Source of the DNA: Methanobrevibacter gottschalkii DSM 11977
GTDB lineage: Archaea > Methanobacteriota > Methanobacteria > Methanobacteriales > Methanobacteriaceae
Assembly: GCF_003814835.1 (NCBI RefSeq)
Contig: NZ_RKRG01000002.1
Coordinates: forward strand, 1-64,000
Reading direction: 5' to 3'
Length of the DNA stretch: 64,000 nucleotides
The notes under the pieces are model-generated. The model had not been told where the DNA came from, ran no database searches, and saw nothing but the letters and a program-made list of their open reading frames with translations. Within the stretch, counting starts at the first letter, position 1. The number at the start of each line of letters is the position of its first letter. Positions 1-9,611 of this stretch are shown here, in pieces. Both the position numbers and the translations under genes were made by a program.

Positions 1-360
1 TATACTCCACATAGAAACACAAAATTTAAAAAAGCATGCAAATTATTAAATATTATTTTAGTTCATTTACCTCCATATTCACCACAATTAAATCCAATAG
101 AACAAGTTTGGAAATCAATAAAAAGAATCACATACACTACTTTTGTCGAAACAAAAGAAGAATTAATAAAATTATTTAAAAAAGAATATTATAAGATAAT
201 AAATAATAAATCATTCTTTAATAAATGGGTATCGAAATACATTCTTAAAAGTAAGGTTTTTAACTATAAATTAAGAACTATGGGGTTGGGACTCTCTGAG
301 AAATATTTCTTGGACATTATAATATCTTTAGCGATGTTAAAATGTCTTATGAAACCATAA
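1..360 (+). pseudogene. IS630-family transposase, C-terminal fragment
   Basis: This reading frame is open from the window edge to a stop at 358-360. It contains the hallmark HLPPYSPQLNPIEQVW of the C-terminal half of IS630/Tc1-type DDE transposases, including the last catalytic acidic residue (the E of NPIEQVW). The rest of the gene lies outside the window, so intactness cannot be judged. The final 25 or so codons (from about 286) overlap what looks like the terminal repeat of a second decayed element, so the native C terminus may have been replaced. It is related to, but clearly different from, the IS630 transposase at 45129-46420. Confidence 0.8.
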
Positions 361-803
361 GGAACTCTTTTATTAATTTATGATGGACTTTTACTATTTA
401 AATGAAGACTTAAAACTCTCAGGGATATTGTGGATATGATGTACAATGGGTTAAAATCAATAGAAAATGGCATTATACGTCATGTTTTATTTGATTTAGT
501 TCATAAAAATGCCAATAGCAGAGTTTATTAGCTAAAAATGAAGATTCAAAAACAACTAAAAATTTTATAAAAAACAGCATTTAACCGAAAGATTGCATTG
601 CAATTGTAACAGATTTAAAACCCAAGTTTATGATAAAATAATAAGAGAATTAGGTTTTATTCATCAACATTGCACTTTTCATTTTATTATTAAATATCTA
701 TGATTACAATTAACCCGGAATTAACAAAAATGCAAAAAGAATTCGAGCAGAATTTAAAAAAAATGGATTTAAATCTCTCTGACAATCAAATTAAAGAAAA
801 ATT

Positions 804-2588
804 GGCTCTGTCCGATTTGGTACTGATGTTTAGTTTTGTTGATTTTTGCACATCGTTTGATCCATCTGATGTCGTTAAGTTTTATTCTGATTAGCAGACT
901 TCTGTATGTTTTGTAAATTCTTTTTATTTTGCTAGGTAGTGTTGTTTTGTAAAATCCTTCGATTAGGTTATTTGTACTTGGTATTTTTTTTGTTAGTTGT
1001 GTGTTGTATTGTTTTATCTAAGTATTTAGCTAAATTTTTTTAGGAATGCTTTTATTTCTTTTGGTAGTTCTTCTAATTTTTCATATAATTTATTGAATCT
1101 TTTTCTTGCTGTTTTTTCTGTCTTAGATTTGAATATTAAGCTTATTTTTTTCACTAATGCATCATCTAACCTTAATTTGTTGGTGCATTCTTTTCTTTTG
1201 GATTTCTTTTCGCTTAATTTTTTGTTTAGATTTTTCTTTTTATTGTTGTCTTTTTGTTGTTGTTTGTCTTCTTTTCTTGTTCTTCCCCTTTTTCCTTTTG
1301 TATTTTTTACTTATTTCTTGCATTTCTTTTGCTATTTCATCTATTTCTTCGTTTAATTTTTTTATTTTTCTATTTTAGCCCATTATGTTTCTTTATTAGT
1401 TTATCCATTAAATTTTTCATTGCATGAAAAGTGCATCTTTGATGATTAAAGTCTAAATCATCAATTATTGATGCATATGCTCGATATCCATCGGTTATTA
1501 TTGTTTTTACATCTAAATTTAAGAGTGATGTTTCTAAAAATTCTTTAATAAAATTTTTTTGTGAAAAATTCCCGTGGAACAACTGAATCTTCAATAATAA
1601 GTTTATTTTCTGCATCTAATAGTGTTAAACGGACGTATGGTTGGTGTTTAATCCACAAAAATTCCTCATCATAATGAACAAATCCATTAAATTCAATTTC
1701 AATATCAACAATTCTTTTTTGAATCTCTTTAATGCTTAAACTTAAATATTCATCTATTTTTTGGTTAAATAAGTCATGAACTCTTGTTATTTGAATTTTA
1801 ATACCTAAAAACAGATTAATTATCTCACTAATTTTTTCACAAGAAATTTGCTCAATACTCTCCAATTTTACTATTAAATCTGCTAGAAAATTATTATATT
1901 TACAATTTTCATCAACAAAATAATTTAAATTAGTTATGGTCGTAATGTAGTTGTTATTTTCTTTTTTTATATATTTCTGTACATAAATATGGGATAAATT
2001 ATCTAAAGCAATGGATTTAGTTCCATTACATTTAAATCCAATCATCAAATAAATTATTTTTCCTGATTAACGTTGATTAAAATGATTTTATCATCGTCTT
2101 GAGCAATATTATTTAAAAAATATAGAAAAGTCATTGGAAAATCAAGATCTATCAAACATCTGCCATTACAAAAGAAAGTTTTATATATCTCTTCAGCATT
2201 AAATAATACTGGAGAGTTTGTTTTTTGCTTCATAAATAAACATATCTCTCCAATCAATATATAACTCTTTTTAAATAACTTTACACTAGAAATAAACCTC
2301 AAAATGTAACCTAATTAAGTATATGGGAATCCAATAATTTAAATTAGTGAATTAAAGTAACCTCATCAAGATTAAAAATGAAATCAATAAAATCAAAGCA
2401 AAAAGATTCAACTACGAATTTAAATCAACACAAAATCAATAAAAACAACACAAACATAACTAATAATAAAATCAATTTCAAAAAAAACATTTAAATTCAT
2501 CGAAATGAAATTTCAACTGTAAAAACAAAAAAATAAAGAAAATTCAGAGACTAAAAATTAAAAAATCAGTACCAAATCGGACAGTGCC
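804..2588 (-). mobile_element. Nested IS (element B) with 24-bp terminal inverted repeats
   Basis: The left end (804-827) and right end (2565-2588) are inverted repeats matching at 23 of 24 positions, with outer core CTGTCCGATTTGGTACTGAT. The element is flanked on both sides by the 7-bp direct repeat AAAAATT (797-803 and 2589-2595), as expected of a target-site duplication. Removing the element and one repeat copy rejoins an open frame of element A's transposase. The element is 1785 bp and carries a minus-strand transposase gene with frameshifts, so its ends are intact but it is probably no longer autonomous. Confidence 0.85.
890..2302 (-). pseudogene. Frameshifted transposase of element B
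   Basis: Three consecutive minus-strand frames form one gene: 2302-2054, 2048-1545 and 1615-1370. A degraded tail continues to about 890, where LIEGFYKTTLPSKIKRIYKT resembles the C terminus of such transposases. The middle part has FNGFVHYDEEFLWIKHQPYV followed by IITDGYRAYASIIDDL and HQRCTFHAMKNLM, a DDE-transposase layout with a conserved Asp after the beta-strand and a CTFHA motif. At least three frame breaks and several stops in the 3' third argue for a dead gene. Exact family membership is uncertain. Confidence 0.75.
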
Positions 2589-3030
2589 AAAAATTCATAA
2601 TAAATGAATATTTAAGCTTAATTTATTAATTATTCAAACAACAAACATATAATAAAGCATTACAATACATAGATTTATTAAAAAAAGAATCAATTAATTT
2701 TTCAAAACTTTTAAAAGATTATAATGGATGAAAAATTTTTCCCAAAATATAGAAAATTCATCCACTTCCTTGAAAAAACACATAAAAGGAAAATTAAACA
2801 ATATCAACAACCAAATAGAAAATTATATAGGCAATACAATGCCAAAAGCACAAAAAAAGAAATTCAGAACATTAAAAGGAATATTCAACCAAATAATGCT
2901 CCAAAAAAATGGATGGATTGAAAAAAGAAAACAAGAGCTAACAAATTGACAGTCCCAATTATTTATCAAATTGTTTATATATTATGTCTATATTATATAA
3001 TTAACAGGAGGAGTTTTTCTGGATTTTAAA

Positions 3031-5694
3031 ATGGCTGTTGTGATGCCGGCATATAATTCCGCTAAATATATTCAAAAGGCATTAGATTCAATTATTGATC
3101 AATCACTGGATTTCAGGGATATTCAAATCATTGTTGTTAATGATGCAAGTAATGACAGTACTAAAAGTGTTGTTGAAGAATACATCAAGGAATATCCTAA
3201 AAACATCACTTTAATCAATAATGATGAAAACAGGGGTCCGGCATATTCAAGAAACGTTGGACTTCAAAATGTAAATGCTGAATTTGTGAACTTCCTTGAT
3301 AGTGATGATTGTATTTCAAGAAATGCATTTGAAAAAGCATATCTGTTTTTAAAAAATAATGAAGAAATTGACATTGCTTCAATTCCAATATATTATTTTG
3401 GTATCAAAAACAGGCCTCACAATTTGAATTTCAAATTCAGCAAAACTCAGGTTATAAACTTAGATGAGCATCCTGAGTACATCCAGCTTTCAGGTCCTTC
3501 AAGCTTTTTTAGATTTGAAAAGTTAAAACATTACAGATTCAATGAAAATTTAAGGGTTTCAGAAGATCCTCTTTTAATCAACCAGATGCTTATTGACAAT
3601 CCTAACATTGGTTTTATAAATGGTGCTAAGTATTACTATCGTCAGGATACTCTTCAAAATTCATTAATTGCAACTTCAACAAGTCACAAGTCTTATTTCA
3701 CGTCACGTGTTGATAATTATTTCATCGGTCTTATTAATTATGCAATTAATAAAAAGGGATATGTTCCCAGATTTATTCAACATATTTTGATGTATGATCT
3801 GCAATGGATTGTTGAAATTCGTTTTATTCATTTGTTGCTTAGCCAAAGCGAAATTGATGAGCTTTATGATAAAATATTCTTTATTTTAAAGTATATTGAT
3901 AGTGATGTGATTTATCATCAGTTGTCTCTTCCAATTGAACTTAAACATCATTTGGCATTACTTAAAGATCATGGTACTGCCTATAGATTAAATAAGGATA
4001 ATTTTCAGGAAGACTTCAACTTAAATACTGTATATATTGATAATTATGAATTTTTAGACAAGGATAAGATTTATATTTCTGGTGTTTTAACTAACTTTTT
4101 AAGAAGTACTGATGTTTATGCGATTGCGGATGGCAAAATTTACAATACAAATAAGCTTAATTTCACCCAAAGACGTAATTTTTCTCTTGATTTTGACTAT
4201 GGTTACAATCATAGTTTTGATGTGGTTCTACCAGTAAAACCTGGAATGAAAATATCATTTAAAACTAATGCTTCTAATCTTTTGATTGATTATAATCAAA
4301 CTTCAAGACTTTCTGGAACTTCCAGATATAGATTTTCTAAGGATTATTTGTCAATTGATTGTAGAAATCATATTCAAATTATTGAAAAAACAATCACAAA
4401 AGGAGTTAAATTAGAATTATCTGTTTTAAAGCAAATTTTAAAAGAGAAAAAACAAGGGTGGCGTACAGGTATTCTTTTAAGAATATTGTATTTCATGTTT
4501 TATTTTTACTTCAGGAATAAACACATATGGATATTTATGGATTTGCCGAATTCTTCAGGGGATAATGGATATTTCTTATTTAAAAAAGCAATTAAATCAG
4601 ATAAACTTAAAAATATTAAAAAGTATTATGTTTTCTCAAAGTCCAAAAATCTTCATGAAACATTTGCCGAACAAGAAAATAAATATGTTGCAAGTTCAAA
4701 ATTTATGAAAGCCAGAACCTTATCTGGCTTTATAACTCCAAATGAAGAATTTGAAAGATTGAAAAAAATAGGTAATGTCCTACAATACAAATCAATCAAA
4801 CATAGGCTGTATTTATTATTTGCCGATTACATTATTGCTTCCCATCCAGATAATGGAATCATTTATCCATTTTGGGGAAATTACCATCATTTGTCTGGTC
4901 TTGCACGATCCAAAACCATATTTCTACAGCATGGTGTTACAAAAGATGATATCTCCTATTGGCTCAATCGGTATGATAAAAGAATAGGTTTAATTGTCAC
5001 TGTATCTGATCTGGAAAAAGAATCATTTTTAAATCCTAAATATGGATATGATGAAAGTTGCATCCAGGTACTTGGTTTTCCAAGATTCGACTTTTTAAAA
5101 AAGGGCGAGGATAAGAAGGAAATTGTTTTAATGCCTTCTTGGAGAAGACAACATTCTCAACTCAGTGAAGACGAATTTATTCAAACAGATTACTTTAAAT
5201 CTATAAATGAATTGATGAATAACGAATATCTGATTAAATTCTTAAAATCAAAAGGATACAGGTTAATATTCAAACCTCACAGAAATGTTTTGAAATTCAT
5301 TGATTCATTTGATATCCCTGATGAAGCGGAATTGGGCATTGAAATGTCATACAATGAGATATTTAACCATGCGTCATTGATGATTACAGATTATTCTTCT
5401 GTTGCATTCGATTTTGCTTATCTTAAAAAGCCATTAATCTATTATCATCATGATGATGATTATCACTTTAATCTGGATGATTCTTACTTTAAATACGATA
5501 CAATGGGTTTTGGTCCTGTTGCAACACAAATCGATGAGTTAAAAGATGAAATCATAAGACTGGTTGAAAATGACTGTCAAATGGATGAGAAATATATTAA
5601 AAGAGTTGATGATTTCTTTAAATACACTGATAAAAATAACTCTAAAAGAGTTATTGATAAGATTTTGGAATTTGATGAAATGTTTTATTATTAG
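3031..5694 (+). CDS. Two-domain GT2 glycosyltransferase / CDP-glycerol glycerophosphotransferase-like protein
   Basis: The N-terminal ~300 residues form a family-2 glycosyltransferase (start MAVVMPAYNSAKYIQKALDS, NDASNDST, and the DXD-like DSDD near residue 91). The C-terminal ~350 residues match TagB/TagF-type CDP-glycerol glycerophosphotransferases (LQHGVTKDDISYW, MPSWRR, FKPHRN, ITDYSSVAFDFAYLKKPLI). Such fusions build teichoic-acid-like or glycan wall polymers at the cytoplasmic face of the membrane; the actual polymer is unknown. The strong ribosome-binding site AGGAGGAG (3006-3013) lies about 20 nt before this ATG but only about 6 nt before an in-frame CTG at 3019, which would add LDFK in front. 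The gene appears monocistronic and sits just outside the IS debris. Confidence 0.85.
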   Translation: MAVVMPAYNSAKYIQKALDSIIDQSLDFRDIQIIVVNDASNDSTKSVVEEYIKEYPKNITLINNDENRGPAYSRNVGLQNVNAEFVNFLDSDDCISRNAFEKAYLFLKNNEEIDIASIPIYYFGIKNRPHNLNFKFSKTQVINLDEHPEYIQLSGPSSFFRFEKLKHYRFNENLRVSEDPLLINQMLIDNPNIGFINGAKYYYRQDTLQNSLIATSTSHKSYFTSRVDNYFIGLINYAINKKGYVPRFIQHILMYDLQWIVEIRFIHLLLSQSEIDELYDKIFFILKYIDSDVIYHQLSLPIELKHHLALLKDHGTAYRLNKDNFQEDFNLNTVYIDNYEFLDKDKIYISGVLTNFLRSTDVYAIADGKIYNTNKLNFTQRRNFSLDFDYGYNHSFDVVLPVKPGMKISFKTNASNLLIDYNQTSRLSGTSRYRFSKDYLSIDCRNHIQIIEKTITKGVKLELSVLKQILKEKKQGWRTGILLRILYFMFYFYFRNKHIWIFMDLPNSSGDNGYFLFKKAIKSDKLKNIKKYYVFSKSKNLHETFAEQENKYVASSKFMKARTLSGFITPNEEFERLKKIGNVLQYKSIKHRLYLLFADYIIASHPDNGIIYPFWGNYHHLSGLARSKTIFLQHGVTKDDISYWLNRYDKRIGLIVTVSDLEKESFLNPKYGYDESCIQVLGFPRFDFLKKGEDKKEIVLMPSWRRQHSQLSEDEFIQTDYFKSINELMNNEYLIKFLKSKGYRLIFKPHRNVLKFIDSFDIPDEAELGIEMSYNEIFNHASLMITDYSSVAFDFAYLKKPLIYYHHDDDYHFNLDDSYFKYDTMGFGPVATQIDELKDEIIRLVENDCQMDEKYIKRVDDFFKYTDKNNSKRVIDKILEFDEMFYY

Positions 5695-5872
5695 ATGATT
5701 TCCAAATGATTTAAAATACAAAAGATTGTTTTGAATTGGTTTGGGATATTAATCTATTGGGATTTGAAACTGTAATTATTGTCTTGATAATTATTTTTCT
5801 AAGAGATAATTGGCAATTACTATAAGTATATTAATGTTTAAATTTTTATATCTTAAAAACTAATTTTTAATC

Positions 5873-6391
5873 ATGACATTGATAGACATCATGCTTAAAA
5901 GAAGAAGTACAAGAACATTTGCAGATGAGCCAGTCACTAAAGAGGAGCTTGATAAAATATTGCAGGCGGCACTTCTTGCTCCAACTAGTATGAATAGAAA
6001 ACCGTGTAATTTTATGGTTGTTGAAAGAAGTGAAACTCTAAGACAGCTTGCAAATTGCAAAGACCATGGTGCAAATCTCCTTGAAAATGCAGATAAGGCA
6101 ATTGTTGTTCTTGCAGATACTATGATTGCCGACACATGGTGTGAAGATTCATCGGTTGCTTTAACTTATATGCATTTAATGGCAACGGAATTAGGTCTTG
6201 GAAGCTGCTGGGTTCAGGTTCATTTAAGGTCTAAAGACAAAATTCCTGCAGAAGAGGTTGTAAGGGAAATCCTAAATGTTGACTCTCATTACAGGATTGT
6301 AGGCATGCTGGCTATTGGACGCTCTGACAATATTCCAAAGCCACACTCATTAGATGAACTGGATAAGAGCAGAATTCATTTTTTAGTATAA
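5873..6391 (+). CDS. Nitroreductase-family FMN oxidoreductase
   Basis: The 172-residue protein begins MTLIDIMLKRRSTRTFADEP, the typical RRSxRxF FMN-phosphate-binding start of the nitroreductase fold. It continues with LLAPTSMNRKPCNFMVV, and ends with a glycine-rich LGLGSCWVQVH segment and the GMLAIG strand. The family uses FMN and NAD(P)H to reduce a range of substrates, and nothing here defines the physiological one. Length is normal for the compact members. It is followed after 1 nt by the next gene, so the two are probably co-transcribed. Confidence 0.85.
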   Translation: MTLIDIMLKRRSTRTFADEPVTKEELDKILQAALLAPTSMNRKPCNFMVVERSETLRQLANCKDHGANLLENADKAIVVLADTMIADTWCEDSSVALTYMHLMATELGLGSCWVQVHLRSKDKIPAEEVVREILNVDSHYRIVGMLAIGRSDNIPKPHSLDELDKSRIHFLV

Positions 6392-6392
6392 T

Positions 6393-6788
6393 ATGTCGGA
6401 AAAGAGTTTAATTGTAAATCATGATGCTATTGATGAGGATTTAACAGAGAAATTCATAAACATGCATGATGGTCTTCCAGTTTTGCTTATGAATATTTTA
6501 GATGATTTTGATGATGGCATCTGGATTAGAAGATATGAGCTATACCTGAAGTATCCTGAATTGGAAAATCTGGATGGAAAGGAAATGGAAATCACATCCG
6601 AACTTTTAAAGGAAGGTAAGATAAAAGAAGCCGAGGATTTTCAGATAAATTATGCTCTTGATTTTTTAGATAAGCATCCTCAGTTCAAACAGATGATTGA
6701 TGGAGTTCATCGGCAGGGCAGCAAGGATTTGGAAATTCTTTTGAACTCAATTAAGGAAGCTTTCATCGGAGATTTTGACTACTTTTAA
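6393..6788 (+). CDS. Hypothetical acidic protein
   Basis: A 131-residue, strongly acidic, soluble protein whose family I do not recognise. It starts 1 nt after the nitroreductase stop, so it is almost certainly translated from the same message. No membrane segment, cysteine cluster or nucleotide-binding motif is visible; the sequence alternates short helices rich in Glu, Asp and Leu. Its context suggests a partner or passenger of the nitroreductase, but this is only inference. Confidence 0.7.
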   Translation: MSEKSLIVNHDAIDEDLTEKFINMHDGLPVLLMNILDDFDDGIWIRRYELYLKYPELENLDGKEMEITSELLKEGKIKEAEDFQINYALDFLDKHPQFKQMIDGVHRQGSKDLEILLNSIKEAFIGDFDYF

Positions 6789-6874
6789 CCCTTGAATAGT
6801 TACAATATCTTTATATATAATCCTCTATAAAATAGGATTTGGATATAACTACTCAATTGTAAAGGGGATTTAAA

Positions 6875-7165
6875 ATGCATGTTAAAGATGTTTTAGACGA
6901 TTTGGATATTAGGGTCAAATTACCTCAGCACTGGTATTCAACCGATGTAAGTAATGAATTTGAAGATGCCGAACTTGTCAGAAATGACGAAATAATTAAA
7001 ATCAGGGTTGAAGGTGAAAAAAATACTAAAGTTATCATCATTGATGTTGATGACGGGATGAGTGTTGTCAGTCTACTTCCGGATAAAAAAGTCATCGGAG
7101 TTAAATACCTAAAAAACAAAGATGACTTCGAATACATTGGTAAACCATCTGAATTGTATTTTTAA
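6875..7165 (+). CDS. Hypothetical small conserved-looking protein
   Basis: A 96-residue soluble protein beginning MHVKDVLDDLDIRVKLPQHW, with mostly alternating beta-type segments (KVIIIDVDDGMSVVSLL) suggesting a small all-beta or alpha/beta fold. The ribosome-binding site AGGGGAT lies shortly upstream, and a TATA-like TATATATAAT stretch (about 6811-6820) precedes it, so it seems to have its own promoter. I cannot name its family with confidence. No catalytic motif is evident. Confidence 0.65.
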   Translation: MHVKDVLDDLDIRVKLPQHWYSTDVSNEFEDAELVRNDEIIKIRVEGEKNTKVIIIDVDDGMSVVSLLPDKKVIGVKYLKNKDDFEYIGKPSELYF

Positions 7166-7291
7166 ATCTTTTATCCACTCTCTTTTTTCTTTTTATGATT
7201 TTCCATTATGTTTGCCTGATACCGAACTTTTCAACCGATTTCGATAGAAAAAAGCTATTGCTCCAAATCACCCACATTAAGTTACAAAATA

Positions 7292-7336
7292 TTTAAATAT
7301 ATATAAATTATATTGTTAATCACAAAGATTAGGAGG
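7292..7336 (+). promoter_or_regulatory. Promoter and ribosome-binding site of the mtrA-like gene
   Basis: The AT-rich box TTTAAATATATATAAA (7292-7307) is a strong archaeal TATA element. A perfect AGGAGG (7331-7336) lies 8 nt before the ATG at 7345. The distance predicts a short leader of roughly 20 nt, consistent with a well-expressed, separately transcribed gene. Confidence 0.7.
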
Positions 7337-7344
7337 AATTTATT

Positions 7345-7893
7345 ATGGTTGATAAAAAAGCACCTGCAGAAGGATGGCCTCCAATTAGTGGAGATTACAT
7401 TGTTGGAGACCCTGAAAGTCCAGTAGCTGTTACAACTCTCGCTTCCCATATTGAAGCTGACTTATCTGGAGCAGCAATTGCAGGACCATGTAAAACTGAA
7501 AACTTAGGTATTGAAAAAGTCGTAGCAAATGTTATTTCAAATCCGAATATTAGATTCTTAATTTTGGCTGGTGCTGAAGTTCAAGGTCACATTACTGGTC
7601 AAAGTTTTAAGGCATTGCATGAAAATGGGGCGGATCCTGACAAAAAGAAAATTGTTGGAGCAACAGGAGCTATTCCTTTCGTTGAAAATGTTCCTCTTGA
7701 AGGAGTTGAAAGATTCCAGCAACAATTGGAAATTGTTGATTTGATTGACACCGAGGATATTGGAAATATTCAATCTAAAATCAACGAATGCATTGAAAAG
7801 GATCCTGGAGCTTTAGAGGAAGATCCTATTGTTATGGAAGTTGATGAAGAAAACCAAAAATTGGTTATCGTTAATGATGATGCTGAAGATTAA
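7345..7893 (+). CDS. mtrA: Tetrahydromethanopterin S-methyltransferase subunit A-like protein, soluble form
   Basis: The protein begins with MtrA-type [19 protein letters not shown] and has the corrinoid-binding signature [14 protein letters not shown]; the histidine at residue 82 corresponds to the axial cobalt ligand of MtrA. MtrA carries the cobamide prosthetic group of the sodium-pumping methyltransferase that moves methyl from H4MPT to coenzyme M. This copy has 182 residues and ends in an acidic tail instead of the C-terminal membrane helix of the ~240-residue complex subunit. No other mtr genes are near. It is therefore probably the soluble MtrA paralogue known in some methanogens, with a role outside the canonical complex. 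Confidence 0.88.
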   Translation: MVDKKAPAEGWPPISGDYIVGDPESPVAVTTLASHIEADLSGAAIAGPCKTENLGIEKVVANVISNPNIRFLILAGAEVQGHITGQSFKALHENGADPDKKKIVGATGAIPFVENVPLEGVERFQQQLEIVDLIDTEDIGNIQSKINECIEKDPGALEEDPIVMEVDEENQKLVIVNDDAED

Positions 7894-8121
7894 TTTCTTC
7901 AGCCCTCTTTTTAAATTTTCGTGATTTTTCACACTCCTGCTTTATCTTTTTTTATAATGTTCAAAATTTTTATATGTTCTGCCGGTCATAGTAGTAATTG
8001 CAATCTTTGCCAATATCTGAAATGATATATGAAATATTTGAATTTATATGACGTCATGTTAAATGATTGAAATTTTGAACTATTCCACAAATGTGGATTT
8101 GAAAAAATAGTAGGTGATAGT

Positions 8122-8475
8122 ATGAATAATTGCCAAAGCAGCTCCGTCAATTGGAGTGAAAAAGTCAGAATCCTGGATGAAAAAATTCGTCGTGAAATCG
8201 GACTTGAAGGGGAAAGTGAAGCAAAACATATTCTCATCAAGGTTCAAACCAAATCCGCCGAAACCATCGAACCAGCGTTCATAGTAGGAGAGGATGAAAC
8301 ATTCCTGGATCTATTTGTTTTGTCTCCACAGGAATCCAATATTATTTCCACAGCCGTCTTGAAAAACAACATCCAAAGTATCGGTGTTATTGGAGGAATG
8401 TCTGCTGAAAAAACGGATGCATCGGAAATCCCTGACAGGCCAGCACTTGATGATGCAAGCACATTGTACCAATAG
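8122..8475 (+). CDS. Hypothetical protein
   Basis: A 117-residue protein of unrecognised family. The start is supported by TAGGTGATAGT just upstream of the ATG. The sequence has a charged helical N-terminal third (SEKVRILDEKIRREIGLEGE) and then a predicted alpha/beta part containing ILIKVQTKSAETIEPAFIVGE and a Gly-rich IGVIGGMSAEK. No cysteine motif or membrane segment. It stands alone between mtrA and a poorly conserved intergenic stretch. Confidence 0.6.
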   Translation: MNNCQSSSVNWSEKVRILDEKIRREIGLEGESEAKHILIKVQTKSAETIEPAFIVGEDETFLDLFVLSPQESNIISTAVLKNNIQSIGVIGGMSAEKTDASEIPDRPALDDASTLYQ

Positions 8476-8990
8476 GTGCATGTTGGCAGATTCAATCAAT
8501 AAAAGATTTGGAGGTTTTCGTGACTTCTACAATCTTTTAAATCTTCTATGAGCATTATGAACCAATGATTGTTTCAACTTTTAAAGAGTCTTATTTAAAA
8601 CTCTCTAAACATATACATGTTGCTGTCCGTTTTATAATTTTTTTTCGACTGCTTTTAGATAAGTGAAAATTTATTGGATAAAATTTGATTTCAGGTATTT
8701 CAAATATATTATAATTATGTCTTATTTTGATTTAAAATGAGGAGCAGGCGGTAGTGTCTGGAGCTATTTTTTTTAAGCATTATCCAAGTTCAGAAATTTT
8801 TCTCTTGGATGTTAAAAGTGCAATTCTTTATCAATATTTCTGATAACCCGATTTTAAAAATGCTGCATGGAGTATTTTCTATAAAAAAGCATGCTTTAAA
8901 GACATCTTTGATTTTAAGCCAAAAACAGTTGATTTACAGATTATTGGCTAATCATTCAATTTTACACTTAAAAATAGAAATGGAGTAGAT
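8476..8990. other. 515-bp intergenic stretch, possible decayed sequence
   Basis: No intact gene is visible. There is an inverted repeat ATCCAAG...CTTGGAT (about 8791-8816) and a small GC-richer patch around 8738-8766 followed by eight T residues. A plus-strand segment (about 8770-8845) reads KHYPSSEIFLLDVKSAIL before stops, hinting at an eroded coding region, but I cannot identify it. Confidence 0.3.
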
Positions 8991-9599
8991 TTATAATCTA
9001 CTGATTTTAATTAAAGATTCTACAGGAATGCCTTCAATTTCAGAAAGCCCTGCTTTATCAATAAGTACGGTGACGCAAGTTGGTTCCCCACCTAAGTCTT
9101 TTACTGTATGAATTACTTCCCTTACTGTTTTCCCACTAGTAATGACATCATCTACAATAACAACCTTTTTGCCTTCAACGGTTCCAAAGTTAGTGCTTAT
9201 TGCACCTTCATCATCACTGGAGTCCTGATTTTTTCTGTGTTTGTTCGGGTGGAAAATAGCTATTGATGTGTCAATTCCAGTCATGTCTTCAATGAAATCA
9301 GCCATCACTGTTGCAAACGGCACTCCACTTACTGCAATACCTACAACAGTGTCTACTTCACCATGGGATAATGCCATATCACTTAAAGCACCTGAAACAT
9401 AGCTTAAACGTGTGGAATTTCCACCAATACTCTTCCAATTAATAGCAAAGTCTACTGGTACCTCGGTTTTTTCTTCCGCTTTTTGAAGAGTCAACCATCT
9501 GGCAGTGTCCATACTTACATTAAGTTCGTCAGCGATTTCACCGGTTGTAAAACCGTGTTGTCTTAATTCTTGCGCTTTTGCAATTAATTTTTGTTTCAC
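8991..9599 (-). CDS. gfcR: GfcR-like regulator: HTH plus orotate phosphoribosyltransferase-like domain
   Basis: Residues 1-45 form a helix-turn-helix ([25 protein letters not shown]). The remaining ~150 residues have a type I phosphoribosyltransferase fold with the PRPP loop [14 protein letters not shown]. This architecture is that of the archaeal GfcR/PyrE-like regulators rather than the catalytic OPRTase, which lacks the HTH. GfcR in haloarchaea controls sugar catabolism; the target in methanogens is not established. It is the last gene of the minus-strand unit hemC, oxidoreductase, gfcR, separated from the preceding gene by 12 nt. Confidence 0.8.
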   Translation of the reverse strand: MKQKLIAKAQELRQHGFTTGEIADELNVSMDTARWLTLQKAEEKTEVPVDFAINWKSIGGNSTRLSYVSGALSDMALSHGEVDTVVGIAVSGVPFATVMADFIEDMTGIDTSIAIFHPNKHRKNQDSSDDEGAISTNFGTVEGKKVVIVDDVITSGKTVREVIHTVKDLGGEPTCVTVLIDKAGLSEIEGIPVESLIKISRL

Positions 9600-9611
9600 A
9601 GTATCACCTAA

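Larger units (their letters stand above)
286..2958 (+). mobile_element. Decayed IS (element A), split by a nested IS
   Basis: The left end reads TTGGGACTCTC (286-296). The right end (2948-2958) is its inverted complement with one mismatch. Inside, plus-strand transposase remnants are recognisable in two blocks. One at about 430-800 includes, after frame changes, IVTDLKPKFYDKIIREL and HQHCTFHF. The other at about 2600-2949 includes NNQIENYIGNTMPKAQKKKF and ends with KNGWIEKRKQELTN. Together they resemble the archaeal transposase type carried by ISM1-like elements of Methanobrevibacter. The gene has several stops and frameshifts, and element B (804-2588) is inserted in its middle. Confidence 0.65.

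Noticed and set aside
700-894. 64-residue ORF that looks like a small separate gene
   Set aside because: It is the piece of element A's transposase running into the left end of element B; the last ~30 codons are read from the inverted repeat and inside of B.
1093-1378. Hydrophobic plus-strand ORFs rich in Phe and Leu
   Set aside because: They are the complementary frames of the Lys/Glu-rich part of the minus-strand transposase of element B; poly-A codons on one strand give poly-Phe on the other.
8738-8766. GC-richer patch considered as a box C/D sRNA
   Set aside because: A C-like box ATGAGGA is present but the D box would be CTGG rather than CTGA and the spacing is too short for guides.
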